A stretch of 64,000 nucleotides of DNA from Gammaproteobacteria bacterium. GTDB taxonomy: Bacteria > Pseudomonadota > Gammaproteobacteria > UBA6429 > Thiohalophilaceae. The notes under the pieces were generated by a model that saw only the letters and a list, made by a program, of their open reading frames with translations, ran no database searches and was not told the origin of the DNA. Below are positions 36,464-47,507 of this stretch, piece after piece (positions within the stretch are counted from its first letter, which is position 1; every line of letters starts with the position of its first letter). Where the stretch lies: assembly GCA_016194635.1 (NCBI GenBank), contig JACQBC010000014.1, positions 1-64,000 on the forward strand, given 5' to 3'. Made by a program: the position numbers and the translations under genes.

Positions 36464-37039
36464 ATGCGACAGATGTTCAGGGGGCTGACCGTAGCCCTGG
36501 TTATACTTATGGTCGGAACCGGATGGAGCACCCGTGCCGCTGCCGCCAGTGATGGGGATAACATGCAACCACTGGCCGAATCGATGTTGACGGATATCGA
36601 TCAGGCCACTTGGATCACCGAAGGCAAGAGCCCGCATATAATCTATATCTTCTTTGATCCCAATTGTCCCTTTTGCCATAAGCTGTATGAGAGTACACGC
36701 GCATGGGTGAAGCAGGGCAAAGCACAACTACGGTGGATCCCCGTCGGCATGCTGACGCCCACAAGCCATGGCAAGGCCGCGGCCATGCTGGTAGCCAAGG
36801 ATCCCCTCAAGGCCTTCTACCAAAACGAGGAGAGTTATCGCCAGGGAGGTGGAATCGATGAAGACTTTGCCACGCCCGTGGTCGAGAAACAACTCAAAGC
36901 CAACGAGGCCCTGCTGGCGCGTACCGGCACCGGCGCCGTGCCCACCCTGCTGCTCCGCACCCACAAGGGCGCGCCGCTACTGGTACAGGGATTACCGCCG
37001 AAAAACAAGTTGGGGCTTCTACTTGAACAGGTGAAGTGA
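36464..37039 (+). CDS. DsbG/DsbC-like thioredoxin-fold protein
   Basis: 191 aa exported protein. Signal peptide (1-28), then a thioredoxin fold with redox motif CPFC (Cys68-Cys71) in FFDPNCPFCHKLY and the cis-Pro loop GAVPTLLLR near residue 165. It has the catalytic domain of DsbC/DsbG but lacks their N-terminal dimerisation domain (those proteins are about 230-250 aa). It may therefore act as a monomeric oxidoreductase or reductase partner instead of an isomerase. It is divergent from yfhM. No DsbD-like partner is nearby. Confidence 0.82.
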   Translation: MRQMFRGLTVALVILMVGTGWSTRAAAASDGDNMQPLAESMLTDIDQATWITEGKSPHIIYIFFDPNCPFCHKLYESTRAWVKQGKAQLRWIPVGMLTPTSHGKAAAMLVAKDPLKAFYQNEESYRQGGGIDEDFATPVVEKQLKANEALLARTGTGAVPTLLLRTHKGAPLLVQGLPPKNKLGLLLEQVK

Positions 37040-37284
37040 CGCCTACGGGTGGGCGAAAAGATCAAGCGCTGCGCTGGAGTTGCCTTTAACATATCGCGCA
37101 ATCGCGCGTCTTCAACTTGCTCGAAGCACACGGAGCAATCACTTTTGGGTTCATTTACCTGATCTGTCTTTTTCATACGTCTTGCAGTATTGTGGCCATG
37201 CTGCCCACCACCCCATATTTTATGCCGCTATCGTTGAGGGCTTTGAACAGCGATAGGTAGAGTGACGGGGCGAGGGCGCAGGAC

Positions 37285-39183
<1,899 letters not shown>

Positions 39184-39234
39184 TTAAAAATAAGGCGGAA
39201 GTTCTGGAAGGGACATGGCGCGGAAGAAAACATC

Positions 39235-39312
39235 GGCTTCCCTACGCCGGTCCTAACCGGGTCAGGTTCGAAGGGTGATATCTCAGCCCGGCTCTCCCAG
39301 GCACCCCTAGCT
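39235..39312 (-). promoter_or_regulatory. TPP (THI-box) riboswitch
   Basis: The minus strand reads GGGGTGCC, then GGCTGAGA, then ACCC-TTCGAACCTGA, and ends ACCGGCGTAGGGAAGC, the conserved blocks of the thiamine-pyrophosphate aptamer in the right order. It ends about 60 bases before the thiC start. With no T-run terminator in that gap, control by sequestering the AGGAG ribosome site when TPP binds is the likelier mechanism, as in other gammaproteobacterial thiC leaders. Confidence 0.93.
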
Positions 39313-39459
39313 ACTCTTTAAGCAAGGTATAGCAATACTCCTGGTTTAGCAAGCGGGGTTGGATAAATGAAATTTATCTTCCCCCAAAATACGCGGCGCT
39401 TGTGATACACCCGCGAACTGCTTAGGCTCTAGGCCTGCAAATCTTATGGATACAACCTC

Positions 39460-40122
39460 ATGACCGACATGAACCTGGAAGAAGCCCGCTTTAATATGAT
39501 CGAGCAACAGATCCGCCCCTGGGAAGTATTGGACCAAACCGTCTTAGACCTGGTAGCCCGGACCCGGCGCGAAGACTACGTCCCCGAGACCTACCGTACC
39601 CTGGCATTTGCTGACGTGGCGATTCCCCTGTCCCAGGGCGAGACCATGCTAGCCCCTAAACTCGAAGCCCGCCTCTTACAAGCGGTGGCGATCCAACCCC
39701 AAGCGCTGGTACTGGAAGTCGGTACCGGCAGCGGGTATTTTACCGCCCTGTTAGCCCAGTTGGCGCGGCACGTCATCAGTGTGGACATCCATGCCGAATT
39801 GGTCGCCACCGCCCGGCAAAAACTCTCCCAGCACGGGATCGTGAACGTTACCCTAGTGCAGGGCGATGCCGCCCGGGGGTGGGACAAACAGGCGCCCTAC
39901 GACGGGATCATCATTACCGGTTCCCTTCCTGTCTTACCGGAGAGCTTTAAAACGCAGTTAAAGGTAGGTGGCCGGCTGTGCGCCATTATTGGCGACTCAC
40001 CGGTCATGACGGTGCGCCTGTTCACCCGCCTCGGGCCGCAACAATGGCAGAGTGAAGATCTGTTTGAAACCGATGTACCGCCGTTGAAGAATGCCCTTCA
40101 ACCGAACCGCTTTGTGCTCTAA
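39460..40122 (+). CDS. pcm: Protein-L-isoaspartate O-methyltransferase-like protein
   Basis: 220 aa. SAM-binding motif I LEVGTGSGYFTALLA, the PCMT N-terminal pattern RFNMIEQQIRPWEVLD and the loop VPLSQGE-like IPLSQGETMLAPK. The enzyme methylates isoaspartyl residues in damaged proteins for repair; members with this N-terminus sit next to tolC in many gammaproteobacteria, and their substrate is less certain. It is the first gene of a group with rhodanese and tolC. Confidence 0.85.
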   Translation: MTDMNLEEARFNMIEQQIRPWEVLDQTVLDLVARTRREDYVPETYRTLAFADVAIPLSQGETMLAPKLEARLLQAVAIQPQALVLEVGTGSGYFTALLAQLARHVISVDIHAELVATARQKLSQHGIVNVTLVQGDAARGWDKQAPYDGIIITGSLPVLPESFKTQLKVGGRLCAIIGDSPVMTVRLFTRLGPQQWQSEDLFETDVPPLKNALQPNRFVL

Positions 40123-40160
40123 ACCACGGGTTGAGTCAGCACCGGAGCCCGTGGATATTT

Positions 40161-40481
40161 ATGCGTCATTTGACCCCCCGTGAATTGCAACAACGCTTGA
40201 GCGACACGGCCACCCCGCCGACTCTACTTGATGTGCGTGAACCTTGGGAATTTAATCTTTGCCACATCGCGGGTTCCGAACTGATCCCCATGGGCCAAAT
40301 CTCCCAAGCCTTGGAACGTTACCAGCAAACACAGGAAATCGTGGTAATCTGTCACCATGGCATTCGTAGCCGACACGTAGCATACTATCTGGAGCACGCG
40401 GGTTTTAACAATATCATCAATCTTGAGGGAGGCGTCGAACGTTGGGCCAGAGAAATTGACCCCACCATGACGCGCTATTAA
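40161..40481 (+). CDS. Rhodanese-domain protein
   Basis: 106 aa, one rhodanese domain. LLDVREPWEF and the active-site loop CHHGIRSR (Cys64) mark a sulfurtransferase able to carry persulfide. ATG 40161 gives the usual start MRHLTPRELQQ; the frame is open upstream to TTG 40131 without need. The stop is 2 bases before the tolC ATG, so the genes are probably coupled. Acceptor unknown. Confidence 0.88.
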   Translation: MRHLTPRELQQRLSDTATPPTLLDVREPWEFNLCHIAGSELIPMGQISQALERYQQTQEIVVICHHGIRSRHVAYYLEHAGFNNIINLEGGVERWAREIDPTMTRY

Positions 40482-40483
40482 AC

Positions 40484-41800
40484 ATGTTGCATCGTTATTT
40501 TATTGTAGGTTTAGTCGTCATCCTTGTGAGCCAATCCCCTGCCAGGGCGGAGAATTTATGGCAGGTGTATGAACTGGCTAGGGCCAATGATCCCATCTAC
40601 CGCGCCGCCGAAGCCGATTACCGCGCCCAACTGGAAACCAAGGCCCAAGCGATTGCACCGCTCTTACCTCAAGTCAATGCCAGCGCCAGCCGCGGCAAGG
40701 ACAAGCTCGATGTGACAAAATCCACGACCTTTCCTCCCATTGGTAACTACGATACCAATACCACTAAATATTCTCTCAGCCTTACCCAGGCAATTTACCA
40801 CCACGATCGCTGGGTGGCGTTGCGTCAGGCCAATGCCCAAGTGGCGCGCGCCGAGGCCGGATGGGCCAGCGCCAAACACGACCTGATCATACGTGTGGCG
40901 CAAGCCTATTTCGGCGTGCTCAGCGCCGATGACAGCCTGAATTTCGCGCGCGCCGAAAAACAAGCCTTTGACCAACAACTGCAACAAACCCAACAACGCT
41001 TTCAAGTGGGATTGAGCGCTATCACCGACGTCTACGACGCCCAAGCGCGTTACGATCAATCGGTAGCGCAGGAGATCACCGCCGATAATCAATTGGCCAC
41101 CGCACGCGAGGCGCTGCGGGAACTCACCGGCCAGGCGGTGATGAATTTAGCCCTATTAAAAGACCCCTCTCCGTTGCTCAATCCGGAACCTGCCAATATC
41201 GACAGCTGGGTGAAAACCGCCTTGGAACAAAACTTCACCTTATTAATGAGCGAAAAAACCCTCGATATCGCCCGCGACGAGGTCAACCGGGTACGCGCCG
41301 GTCACTACCCGACCTTGGATTTGGTGGCCGCCCGCACCAGCACTAACACTAGCGGTGATTCAACCCTTGATAGTAAAGATACTACGCTGAGTTTGCAGCT
41401 CAATGTCCCGCTGTTCTCCGGTGGCTTGGTGTATTCACAAACCAATGCCGCGGAGCAGCGCTATTTCCAAAATAAGGAATTATACGAACAACAACGCCGC
41501 GCTACCGAACGCGCCGCGCGTATTTCCTTCCTCAGTGTACAAGCCGATGTCAGTCAAGTAACAGCCTTGCGCCAGACGCTTAAATCGAGCCAAACCGCGA
41601 TGGAAGCCACCCAAACCGGTTATGAAGTCGGTACCCGCACCATTGTGGATGTGTTGAACTCCAAACAAAGCCTGTACGGCGCGCAACGCGATTATGCCGT
41701 GGCGCGTTATAACTACATCATCGAAACCTTAAAATTAAAACAGGCCGTGGGCTCGCTCAATGATGATGAAGTAAAAAAGGTTAACGAGTGGCTGCAATAA
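40484..41800 (+). CDS. tolC: TolC outer-membrane channel
   Basis: 438 aa. Signal peptide (1-22, SPARA-EN), then NLWQVYELARANDP, the classic TolC N-terminal motif, and two repeats of strand-helix structure (LTQAIYHHD in half one; LNVPLFSGG and VGTRTIVDVLNSKQSL in half two). It matches type I secretion/TolC proteins better than the channel at 4.9 kb. It can serve the AcrAB-like pump, which lacks its own channel. It follows the rhodanese by 2 bases. Confidence 0.9.
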   Translation: MLHRYFIVGLVVILVSQSPARAENLWQVYELARANDPIYRAAEADYRAQLETKAQAIAPLLPQVNASASRGKDKLDVTKSTTFPPIGNYDTNTTKYSLSLTQAIYHHDRWVALRQANAQVARAEAGWASAKHDLIIRVAQAYFGVLSADDSLNFARAEKQAFDQQLQQTQQRFQVGLSAITDVYDAQARYDQSVAQEITADNQLATAREALRELTGQAVMNLALLKDPSPLLNPEPANIDSWVKTALEQNFTLLMSEKTLDIARDEVNRVRAGHYPTLDLVAARTSTNTSGDSTLDSKDTTLSLQLNVPLFSGGLVYSQTNAAEQRYFQNKELYEQQRRATERAARISFLSVQADVSQVTALRQTLKSSQTAMEATQTGYEVGTRTIVDVLNSKQSLYGAQRDYAVARYNYIIETLKLKQAVGSLNDDEVKKVNEWLQ

Positions 41801-41809
41801 TTTAGGGGT

Positions 41810-42361
41810 ATGTTGTCTGAACATCGTAAAAGCCATTTACTGATCATCGATATCCAAGAAAAGCTGGCGGCGGTCATGCCGCCTGAGGTGTTGGCCGCGA
41901 TCCTGCGCAACGCCTGCATCTTAATCGACGCCGCGCAGGCCCTCGATGTCCCCATCACCGTGACCGAACAATATCCGCAAGGTTTGGGACCAACCCATGC
42001 CGCGATTCGCGCACACCTCCCCGCCGCGCAAAAAATTTTCAGTAAAACCTGCTTTTCCAGTTGTAGCGCAGTAGCTAGTACCCCCCCAGCAGAGAATGTC
42101 CAGGGTCAGCAATTTATTCTGGTTGGGATGGAAAGCCATGTCTGTGTACTGCAATCGGCGTTGCAATTACAGGCGCAGGGCGCAACGGTATTTATTGTCG
42201 CCGACGCGGTTTGTTCACGCCGCGAATTTCACTTCAAAAACGCCTTGCGGCGTCTTCAACAGGCCGGCAACATTATCACAAGCACCGAATCGGTCTTGTT
42301 TGAATGGCTGCGTGACGCCAGCCATCCGCAATTTAAGGCATTGAGCAAGTTGATCCGCTAA
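41810..42361 (+). CDS. Isochorismatase-family hydrolase (YcaC-like)
   Basis: 183 aa. Cysteine-hydrolase triad: Asp14 in IIDIQEKL, Lys in IFSKTCF (about residue 80) and nucleophile Cys in GMESHVCVLQSAL (about 110), with the preceding cis-peptide region. Such enzymes hydrolyse amide or enol-ether bonds; the YcaC-like group has no settled substrate. It begins 9 bases after tolC and ends 33 bases before the lipid A gene, so cotranscription is likely. Confidence 0.85.
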   Translation: MLSEHRKSHLLIIDIQEKLAAVMPPEVLAAILRNACILIDAAQALDVPITVTEQYPQGLGPTHAAIRAHLPAAQKIFSKTCFSSCSAVASTPPAENVQGQQFILVGMESHVCVLQSALQLQAQGATVFIVADAVCSRREFHFKNALRRLQQAGNIITSTESVLFEWLRDASHPQFKALSKLIR

Positions 42362-42394
42362 ACTAGCCAGCACCGTAACTTTTGTCGTATCCGG

Positions 42395-44569
42395 ATGAGC
42401 GAACCCCTGCCACCCTTTGAATGGCGCTTTGCCTATAACCCGCGTTTCTGGCCAAGCTGGTGCGGCCTGGGGCTCATGTGGTTATCCACCCGGCTACCTT
42501 ATCGCCTTATCCTGTGGCTTGGGCATGTTCTGGGTGTGTGTCTGTGGGCCGTGGGTAGAGAACGGCGGCGCATCACGCGGATCAATTTACGCTTATGTTT
42601 TCCGCAATTAGACCGCCACGCACTGCGTCGGTTACAACGTCAGACGTTTTATTCCGCGGGGATGGCGGTGTTTGAATCCGCGTTAAGCTGGTGGCGCGGC
42701 AGAAAAGAGTTTAGCCCGTTATTCTTCAGCCAGGGATTTGAACACGTCACCGCCGCCTTGGCGCAGGGCAAGGGTGTCATACTCCTAGGGGGCCATTATC
42801 ACACCCTGGAAGTGGGTGGCCGTATCATGGCGCAACAGTTTGACAATTTACGCCCTACCTACAAACCCGCGCGCGACCCATTATTTAATTGGATGATGAT
42901 CCGCATGCGAATTCATCGCAACGGCGGTGTGATCAACAGCAGTAACATGCGCGAGGTATTGCGCGCGCTAAAACAAAATATCCTGCTATGGTATGCGCCG
43001 GACCAGGACTTCGGCAGCGAACGCTCGGTGTTCGCGCCGTTCATGGGCATACCCGCCGCCAGCCTGACCTTCACCGCGCGTCTGGCCCGGGCTTCAGGCG
43101 CGCCGGTATTACCCTGGTATTGCGAACGGCTGCCCAATGCGCAGGGCTATCGGGTACGCATCGAACCCCCATTAAAAAACTTTCCCAGCGGCGATGACAT
43201 CGCCGACGCCAGCACCGTTAACAGCGTGATCGAACTACAGGTACGACGTACCCCCGAACAATACCTGTGGGGACACCGCCGCTTTAAAAGCCGGCCGGCC
43301 GGTGAACCGATGCTGTACAAACCACGGCGCGACAGCGCGTTGCAACGTTATAGCCTAATCCTCCTCGCCCTGGCGCTGCCGGTGGCCGTCTATACCCTGT
43401 GGCTGGCATTTCGATCCAAACAGACACAGTATTATTGCGAACGGTTTGGGATGGCGCGCTTTCCAAGTCTGCCGCGCTGTATCTGGTTACACGCCGCCTC
43501 GGTGGGCGAAGTCAACGCTATTATTCCGTTAATCACGCTTATTCGGCAACAGTTACCCGCCTATCCGCTGTTGTTAACTTGTAATACCCCCAGCGGTTTG
43601 CAAAGCGCGCGCCGGCAACTGTCCACTACGGTAGCGATCCACTACTTACCCTTGGATTGGCAATTCGCCGTGCAGCGTTTCATTGATAGCGTGCAACCCC
43701 TGTGTGGTCTGATCACCGAAACCGAAATCTGGCCGAATCTGTTTTTATATTGCGGTTACCGCGGGATAAAACTTGCCCTACTCAACGCCCGTCTATCGCA
43801 ACGGGTCGAACGAATTCCGCGTTGGGTGCGAATGTCGCTGTGCCACAGCATGAATCATGTCACGACCGTGCTGGCACGCTCCGAGGTCGATAAACAACGT
43901 TATATTTCCATCGGCACCGCGGCGGAAAAGATCCAGGTCCTTGGGAATATCAAGTTCTCACTGCGCCCCGACAATGAACCCGCGCCGGCGGATCTTTGCC
44001 GTGCTTATATCTTGGCGGCGTCCACCCGTAACGGCGAAGAACAGCTAATCGTCGAACACTACCTGCGTAGCCAACACAATAATACCCTGCTAGTGATTGT
44101 CCCGCGGCACCCAAAACGGCTTCATGCCATTGTGCGGGTTTTAAATAGATTAAAACTACACTTTGCACTCCGCAGTCACCAAGACACGATCACCGCCGCG
44201 ACCCAAGTGTATGTGGCCGACACCTTCGGTGAACTCAAAAGTTTTATTGCCGGCGCACAATTTGTGATCATGGGCGGATCCTGGTGTCCCTTTGGAGGAC
44301 AAAACATCCTCGAAGTGGCCAACGCGGCTAAGGCGGTTATTTTTGGACCCCATATGAATAATTTCGCCGACGAGGCGCGGCTGTTTGTGCAGCACCAGGC
44401 GGGATTACAACTCACCTCCGCCCAACAACTCGCCGCCACCATCACAGAGCTTTGCGCTAATCCACAACTCGCCGCCGAGATGGGTAAAAACGGGCTGGCG
44501 TTGATCAACGCTAACCGCGATATGGCACTGCGTTATTTTACCGTGTTGCGTCAGCGGTTAACGCTCTAG
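42395..44569 (+). CDS. LpxL-WaaA fusion: lipid A acyltransferase plus Kdo transferase
   Basis: 724 aa. Residues 1-305 are a late lipid A acyltransferase (LpxL/HtrB): N-terminal anchor, the HX4E catalytic motif His134-Glu139 in GGHYHTLEVGG, LLWYAPDQDFG and YLWGHRRFKSRP. Residues 320-724 are a complete WaaA: its own hydrophobic anchor (about 322-345), SVGE (catalytic-type Glu372), TETEIWPNL, PRHPKR, VADTFGEL and GPHMNNF. The reading frame is continuous. WaaA adds Kdo to lipid IVA and LpxL then acylates the product, so the fusion joins consecutive steps. The two are normally separate genes. Kdo number cannot be read directly, but kdkA next door suggests a single Kdo. Confidence 0.93.
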   Translation: MSEPLPPFEWRFAYNPRFWPSWCGLGLMWLSTRLPYRLILWLGHVLGVCLWAVGRERRRITRINLRLCFPQLDRHALRRLQRQTFYSAGMAVFESALSWWRGRKEFSPLFFSQGFEHVTAALAQGKGVILLGGHYHTLEVGGRIMAQQFDNLRPTYKPARDPLFNWMMIRMRIHRNGGVINSSNMREVLRALKQNILLWYAPDQDFGSERSVFAPFMGIPAASLTFTARLARASGAPVLPWYCERLPNAQGYRVRIEPPLKNFPSGDDIADASTVNSVIELQVRRTPEQYLWGHRRFKSRPAGEPMLYKPRRDSALQRYSLILLALALPVAVYTLWLAFRSKQTQYYCERFGMARFPSLPRCIWLHAASVGEVNAIIPLITLIRQQLPAYPLLLTCNTPSGLQSARRQLSTTVAIHYLPLDWQFAVQRFIDSVQPLCGLITETEIWPNLFLYCGYRGIKLALLNARLSQRVERIPRWVRMSLCHSMNHVTTVLARSEVDKQRYISIGTAAEKIQVLGNIKFSLRPDNEPAPADLCRAYILAASTRNGEEQLIVEHYLRSQHNNTLLVIVPRHPKRLHAIVRVLNRLKLHFALRSHQDTITAATQVYVADTFGELKSFIAGAQFVIMGGSWCPFGGQNILEVANAAKAVIFGPHMNNFADEARLFVQHQAGLQLTSAQQLAATITELCANPQLAAEMGKNGLALINANRDMALRYFTVLRQRLTL

Positions 44570-44662
44570 TACAAGTGTTTCAAAATAAAAACATCCCCCC
44601 AGTCCGCGGCGCCTTCTTCCTCAGCGACAGGGTGAGGTGAGAGGTTATTGTCAAAATAGTTC

Positions 44663-45391
44663 TCAGCCGGTGCCGGAATAATCGGCATAACTCTGCAACA
44701 GCGTCGCGAAGTTCAATTCATTGAAGTAAAACGTGGTGTGGTGTTGTTTACTGAGTTTGTACAACGAACGTCGCAGGCGTAGTAGATTCGCCTGTTGCCA
44801 GGCCCCGGGAGCCCGCAACGTGGCACGGTCAAAATCGATCAAGTACAGCCTATTGCCTTCCCCTAATAAAATATTATGCGCATTCAAATCCGCATGGCAG
44901 ACCCCGTGCAGATGGAATTGTTTGAGGGTTCGTCCCAACCCCTGCCAGCTACGGCTGTCGAGATGCCCCTGGCGTAAAGCCTGCGCCAATGAACGTGTCT
45001 GCGATAAACGCACGGTGATTAATTGCGCGCTGTAAAATATTCCGCGCCGGCACAGTTGCGCCGCCACCGGTGCCGCGACCGGCAAGCCTTCGCCCGCCAG
45101 CCGCGCCAATAAACGCCACTCCCGCCAGGCTCGACTATTCTCAAGCCCCGTCCATAAATAACGATCACCCAGCAGGGGGGCCATCTGGCCCCCACGCCGA
45201 TAGTTGCGCAACACCCATTGCTGTTGCTGGTAGGAAATAAACCACGCCGTGCCCCGGCCCTGGGCCTGACCGACAACGGCGGACCGCGTTCGCCAATAAT
45301 CCACAGAAAACCATTCACTCTCGACTTGGCCGACCACATCGCCGTCGTATAGGATGTAACACTGGTTGATTTGACCCTGAACTGGATTCAC
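44663..45391 (-). CDS. kdkA: Kdo kinase KdkA
   Basis: 242 aa. Kinase-like fold with GRGTAWF nucleotide loop, VLRNYRRGGQM, the catalytic HADLNAHN segment and IDFDRA metal-binding Asp, closely following KdkA of Haemophilus (GRGTTYF, HTDLNAHN, LDFDK). It phosphorylates the single Kdo residue of the inner core. GTG 45391 is the chosen start because earlier in-frame codons would run through the divergent glycosyltransferase gene. That places two divergent GTG starts one base apart. Confidence 0.88.
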   Translation of the reverse strand: MNPVQGQINQCYILYDGDVVGQVESEWFSVDYWRTRSAVVGQAQGRGTAWFISYQQQQWVLRNYRRGGQMAPLLGDRYLWTGLENSRAWREWRLLARLAGEGLPVAAPVAAQLCRRGIFYSAQLITVRLSQTRSLAQALRQGHLDSRSWQGLGRTLKQFHLHGVCHADLNAHNILLGEGNRLYLIDFDRATLRAPGAWQQANLLRLRRSLYKLSKQHHTTFYFNELNFATLLQSYADYSGTG

Positions 45392-45392
45392 T

Positions 45393-46469
45393 GTGACAGC
45401 ATTGCCTCTATTGCAAGCCCCTGCGCGAATTTGCATTCTACGCCTTTCCGCCGTGGGTGACATCACACACACCCTGCCCGTAGTGCGTACCCTGCAGAAG
45501 CATTGGCCAACCACGGCCCTGACTTGGATTATCGGCAAGACCGAATACAGTCTGGTCCACGACATCCCCGCTATTGAATTTATCGTTTTTGATAAACGCG
45601 CATCCTGGCGTGATTATCGCAAACTACGCCTTCAATTAGCCCGCCGCCACTTTGATGTGCTGCTGCATTTGCAAATGTCGCTGCGTGCAAGCATGATCGC
45701 GCTACTGGTGAACAGCCCGATCAAACTCGGGTTTGACAAGGCCCGCGCCAAAGACCTGCAATGGTTATTCACCACCGATCGGATCGCGGCCCAGCCACGG
45801 CAACACGTAATCGACAGTTTGCTTGGCTTTAGTCAGGCCTTGGGACTCACTGATCCGCAGTACCGCTGGGACATCCCGATTCCACAAGACGCACGGTATT
45901 TTGCCGATCAGCAACTCCCTGGATCACAACCGACCCTGGTGATCAGTCCCTGCTCCAGCATGGCGTACCGTAACTGGGAGGTGGCCGGATATGCAGCGGT
46001 GGCGGATTATGCCGTACAACAATTGGATATGCGGGTGGTGCTCAGCGGTGGCCCCAGTCAGATGGAACGTGATTACGCGCGGCAGATTCAACAGGCCGCG
46101 CATGTACCGCTAATTGATTTAATCGGCAAGACCGACCTTAAACAATTACTCGCGGTATTGGCGCGAGCGCGGGTGGTGATCGCCCCGGATGCCGGTACGG
46201 CCCACTTGGCCAATGCGTTACAGGTACCGGTGATCGGCCTTTATGCCTGTACCAACCCGGATCGCGCCCGGCCGTATTGCTACCCGCAGTTTGTGGTAAA
46301 TAAATACCCGCAGGCGGTGCAGGCCACCCTGGGTAAATCCGTGCATGAGATCCCCTGGGGCACCCGCGTTCGGCAACCAGGAACCATGGGTCGAATCCTG
46401 CCGCACGAAGTTATAACCATGCTGCATCGGGTATTACAGGCTGCTACCGAATCGACATATCCCGCATAG
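45393..46469 (+). CDS. GT9 glycosyltransferase, heptosyltransferase I-like
   Basis: 358 aa. N-terminal ICILRLSAVGDITHTLPVVRTL is the GT9 acceptor-side motif; the C-terminal donor domain shows VIAPDAGTAHLANAL and GLYACTNPDRARPY. These enzymes add L-glycero-D-manno-heptose to Kdo or heptose in the LPS core. It resembles heptosyltransferase I types, but the acceptor cannot be fixed. The start is GTG 45393 with a weak GGA site; a TTG a few codons on is an alternative. It is head-to-head with kdkA. Confidence 0.8.
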   Translation: MTALPLLQAPARICILRLSAVGDITHTLPVVRTLQKHWPTTALTWIIGKTEYSLVHDIPAIEFIVFDKRASWRDYRKLRLQLARRHFDVLLHLQMSLRASMIALLVNSPIKLGFDKARAKDLQWLFTTDRIAAQPRQHVIDSLLGFSQALGLTDPQYRWDIPIPQDARYFADQQLPGSQPTLVISPCSSMAYRNWEVAGYAAVADYAVQQLDMRVVLSGGPSQMERDYARQIQQAAHVPLIDLIGKTDLKQLLAVLARARVVIAPDAGTAHLANALQVPVIGLYACTNPDRARPYCYPQFVVNKYPQAVQATLGKSVHEIPWGTRVRQPGTMGRILPHEVITMLHRVLQAATESTYPA

Positions 46470-46521
46470 TCGACCGGCTTAATAACAGTTATGATCAGCC
46501 GGTAAAAAACGGGGTCAGCGC

Positions 46522-47505
46522 GTGAATACACCATCCAGTTATCTACTATCGATTGTTATTCCGGCCTATAACGAGCAAGAAGTCCTGCCGGAATTTCACA
46601 AACGTTTGAGCACCGTACTGGATACACTTGAATTGCCAAGTGAAATAATTTATGTCAACGATGGCAGCAGCGATCAGACCCTACAGGTACTCGAGACCTT
46701 GTACCAGACGGACCCGCGCATGGCGATCGTCGATTTGAGCCGTAATTTCGGCAAAGAGATCGCCCTGACCGCGGGCATGCACAAGGCCCAAGGCGACGCG
46801 GTAATTGTGATTGACGCCGATTTGCAAGACCCCCCGGAATTAATCCCACGCCTGATCCAGGAATGGCAACAAGGCGTCGACGTGGTGTACGCCAAACGCG
46901 CCCGCCGTGAGGGTGAGACCCCGCTGAAGAAACTCACCGCGTCGATTTTTTATCGTCTGATGCAACGGCTCAGCCGAGTGAAACTACCGCAAGATACCGG
47001 CGATTACCGGCTGCTGAGTCGGCGCGCGGTGGATGCGCTCAATAGCCTGAGCGAACATCACCGTTTCATGAAAGGGCTGTTTACTTGGATCGGCTACTCG
47101 CAAAAAGCCGTGTTGTACGATCGTGACCCGCGCTATGCCGGCGAAACCAAATGGAATTACTGGAAGTTATGGAACTTCGCCCTCGAAGGGATTACCTCGT
47201 TCACCACCGCGCCGCTAAAATTCGCCACCTATATTGGTCTGCTGACCGCGGCGGCGGCGTTTATATACGGCATGTTTATGATGGTCCGCACCTGGTTCTT
47301 CGGTAATCCGGTGCCAGGCTACCCGTCCTTGGTGGTGATTATTTTATTCTTAGGCGGTGTGCAATTGATGTCGATCGGTATCCTGGGTGAATACATCGGC
47401 CGGATTTTCAACGAGACCAAGCGGCGGCCGCTGTATTTTATCAACCGGTTTCAATCGCGCCGGACGACCGCTCACATTCGTAATCATTCCCAAGATCAAT
47501 CCTAA
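46522..47505 (+). CDS. GT2 polyprenyl-phosphate glycosyltransferase (GtrB/DPM1-like)
   Basis: 327 aa. GT-A domain: SIVIPAYNEQEVLP, YVNDGSSDQT, DLSRNFGKE, DADLQDPPE and DTGDYRLLSRRAV, then two C-terminal TM helices (about 235-300). This is the GtrB/ArnC/dolichol-phosphate mannosyltransferase type, which loads a sugar from a nucleotide donor onto undecaprenyl phosphate. It is followed at 2 bases by a GtrA-like flippase and then a GT-C protein, making a full lipid-linked sugar module. Confidence 0.9.
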   Translation: MNTPSSYLLSIVIPAYNEQEVLPEFHKRLSTVLDTLELPSEIIYVNDGSSDQTLQVLETLYQTDPRMAIVDLSRNFGKEIALTAGMHKAQGDAVIVIDADLQDPPELIPRLIQEWQQGVDVVYAKRARREGETPLKKLTASIFYRLMQRLSRVKLPQDTGDYRLLSRRAVDALNSLSEHHRFMKGLFTWIGYSQKAVLYDRDPRYAGETKWNYWKLWNFALEGITSFTTAPLKFATYIGLLTAAAAFIYGMFMMVRTWFFGNPVPGYPSLVVIILFLGGVQLMSIGILGEYIGRIFNETKRRPLYFINRFQSRRTTAHIRNHSQDQS

Positions 47506-47507
47506 GC

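Noticed and set aside
36263-36727. 154-codon minus-strand ORF
   Set aside because: It overlaps the DsbG-like gene, which has a signal peptide and CPFC motif; no support for the other strand.
37220-37260. Hairpin CTATCG/CGATAG after thiC as terminator
   Set aside because: Interrupted stem and no T tract on the minus strand.
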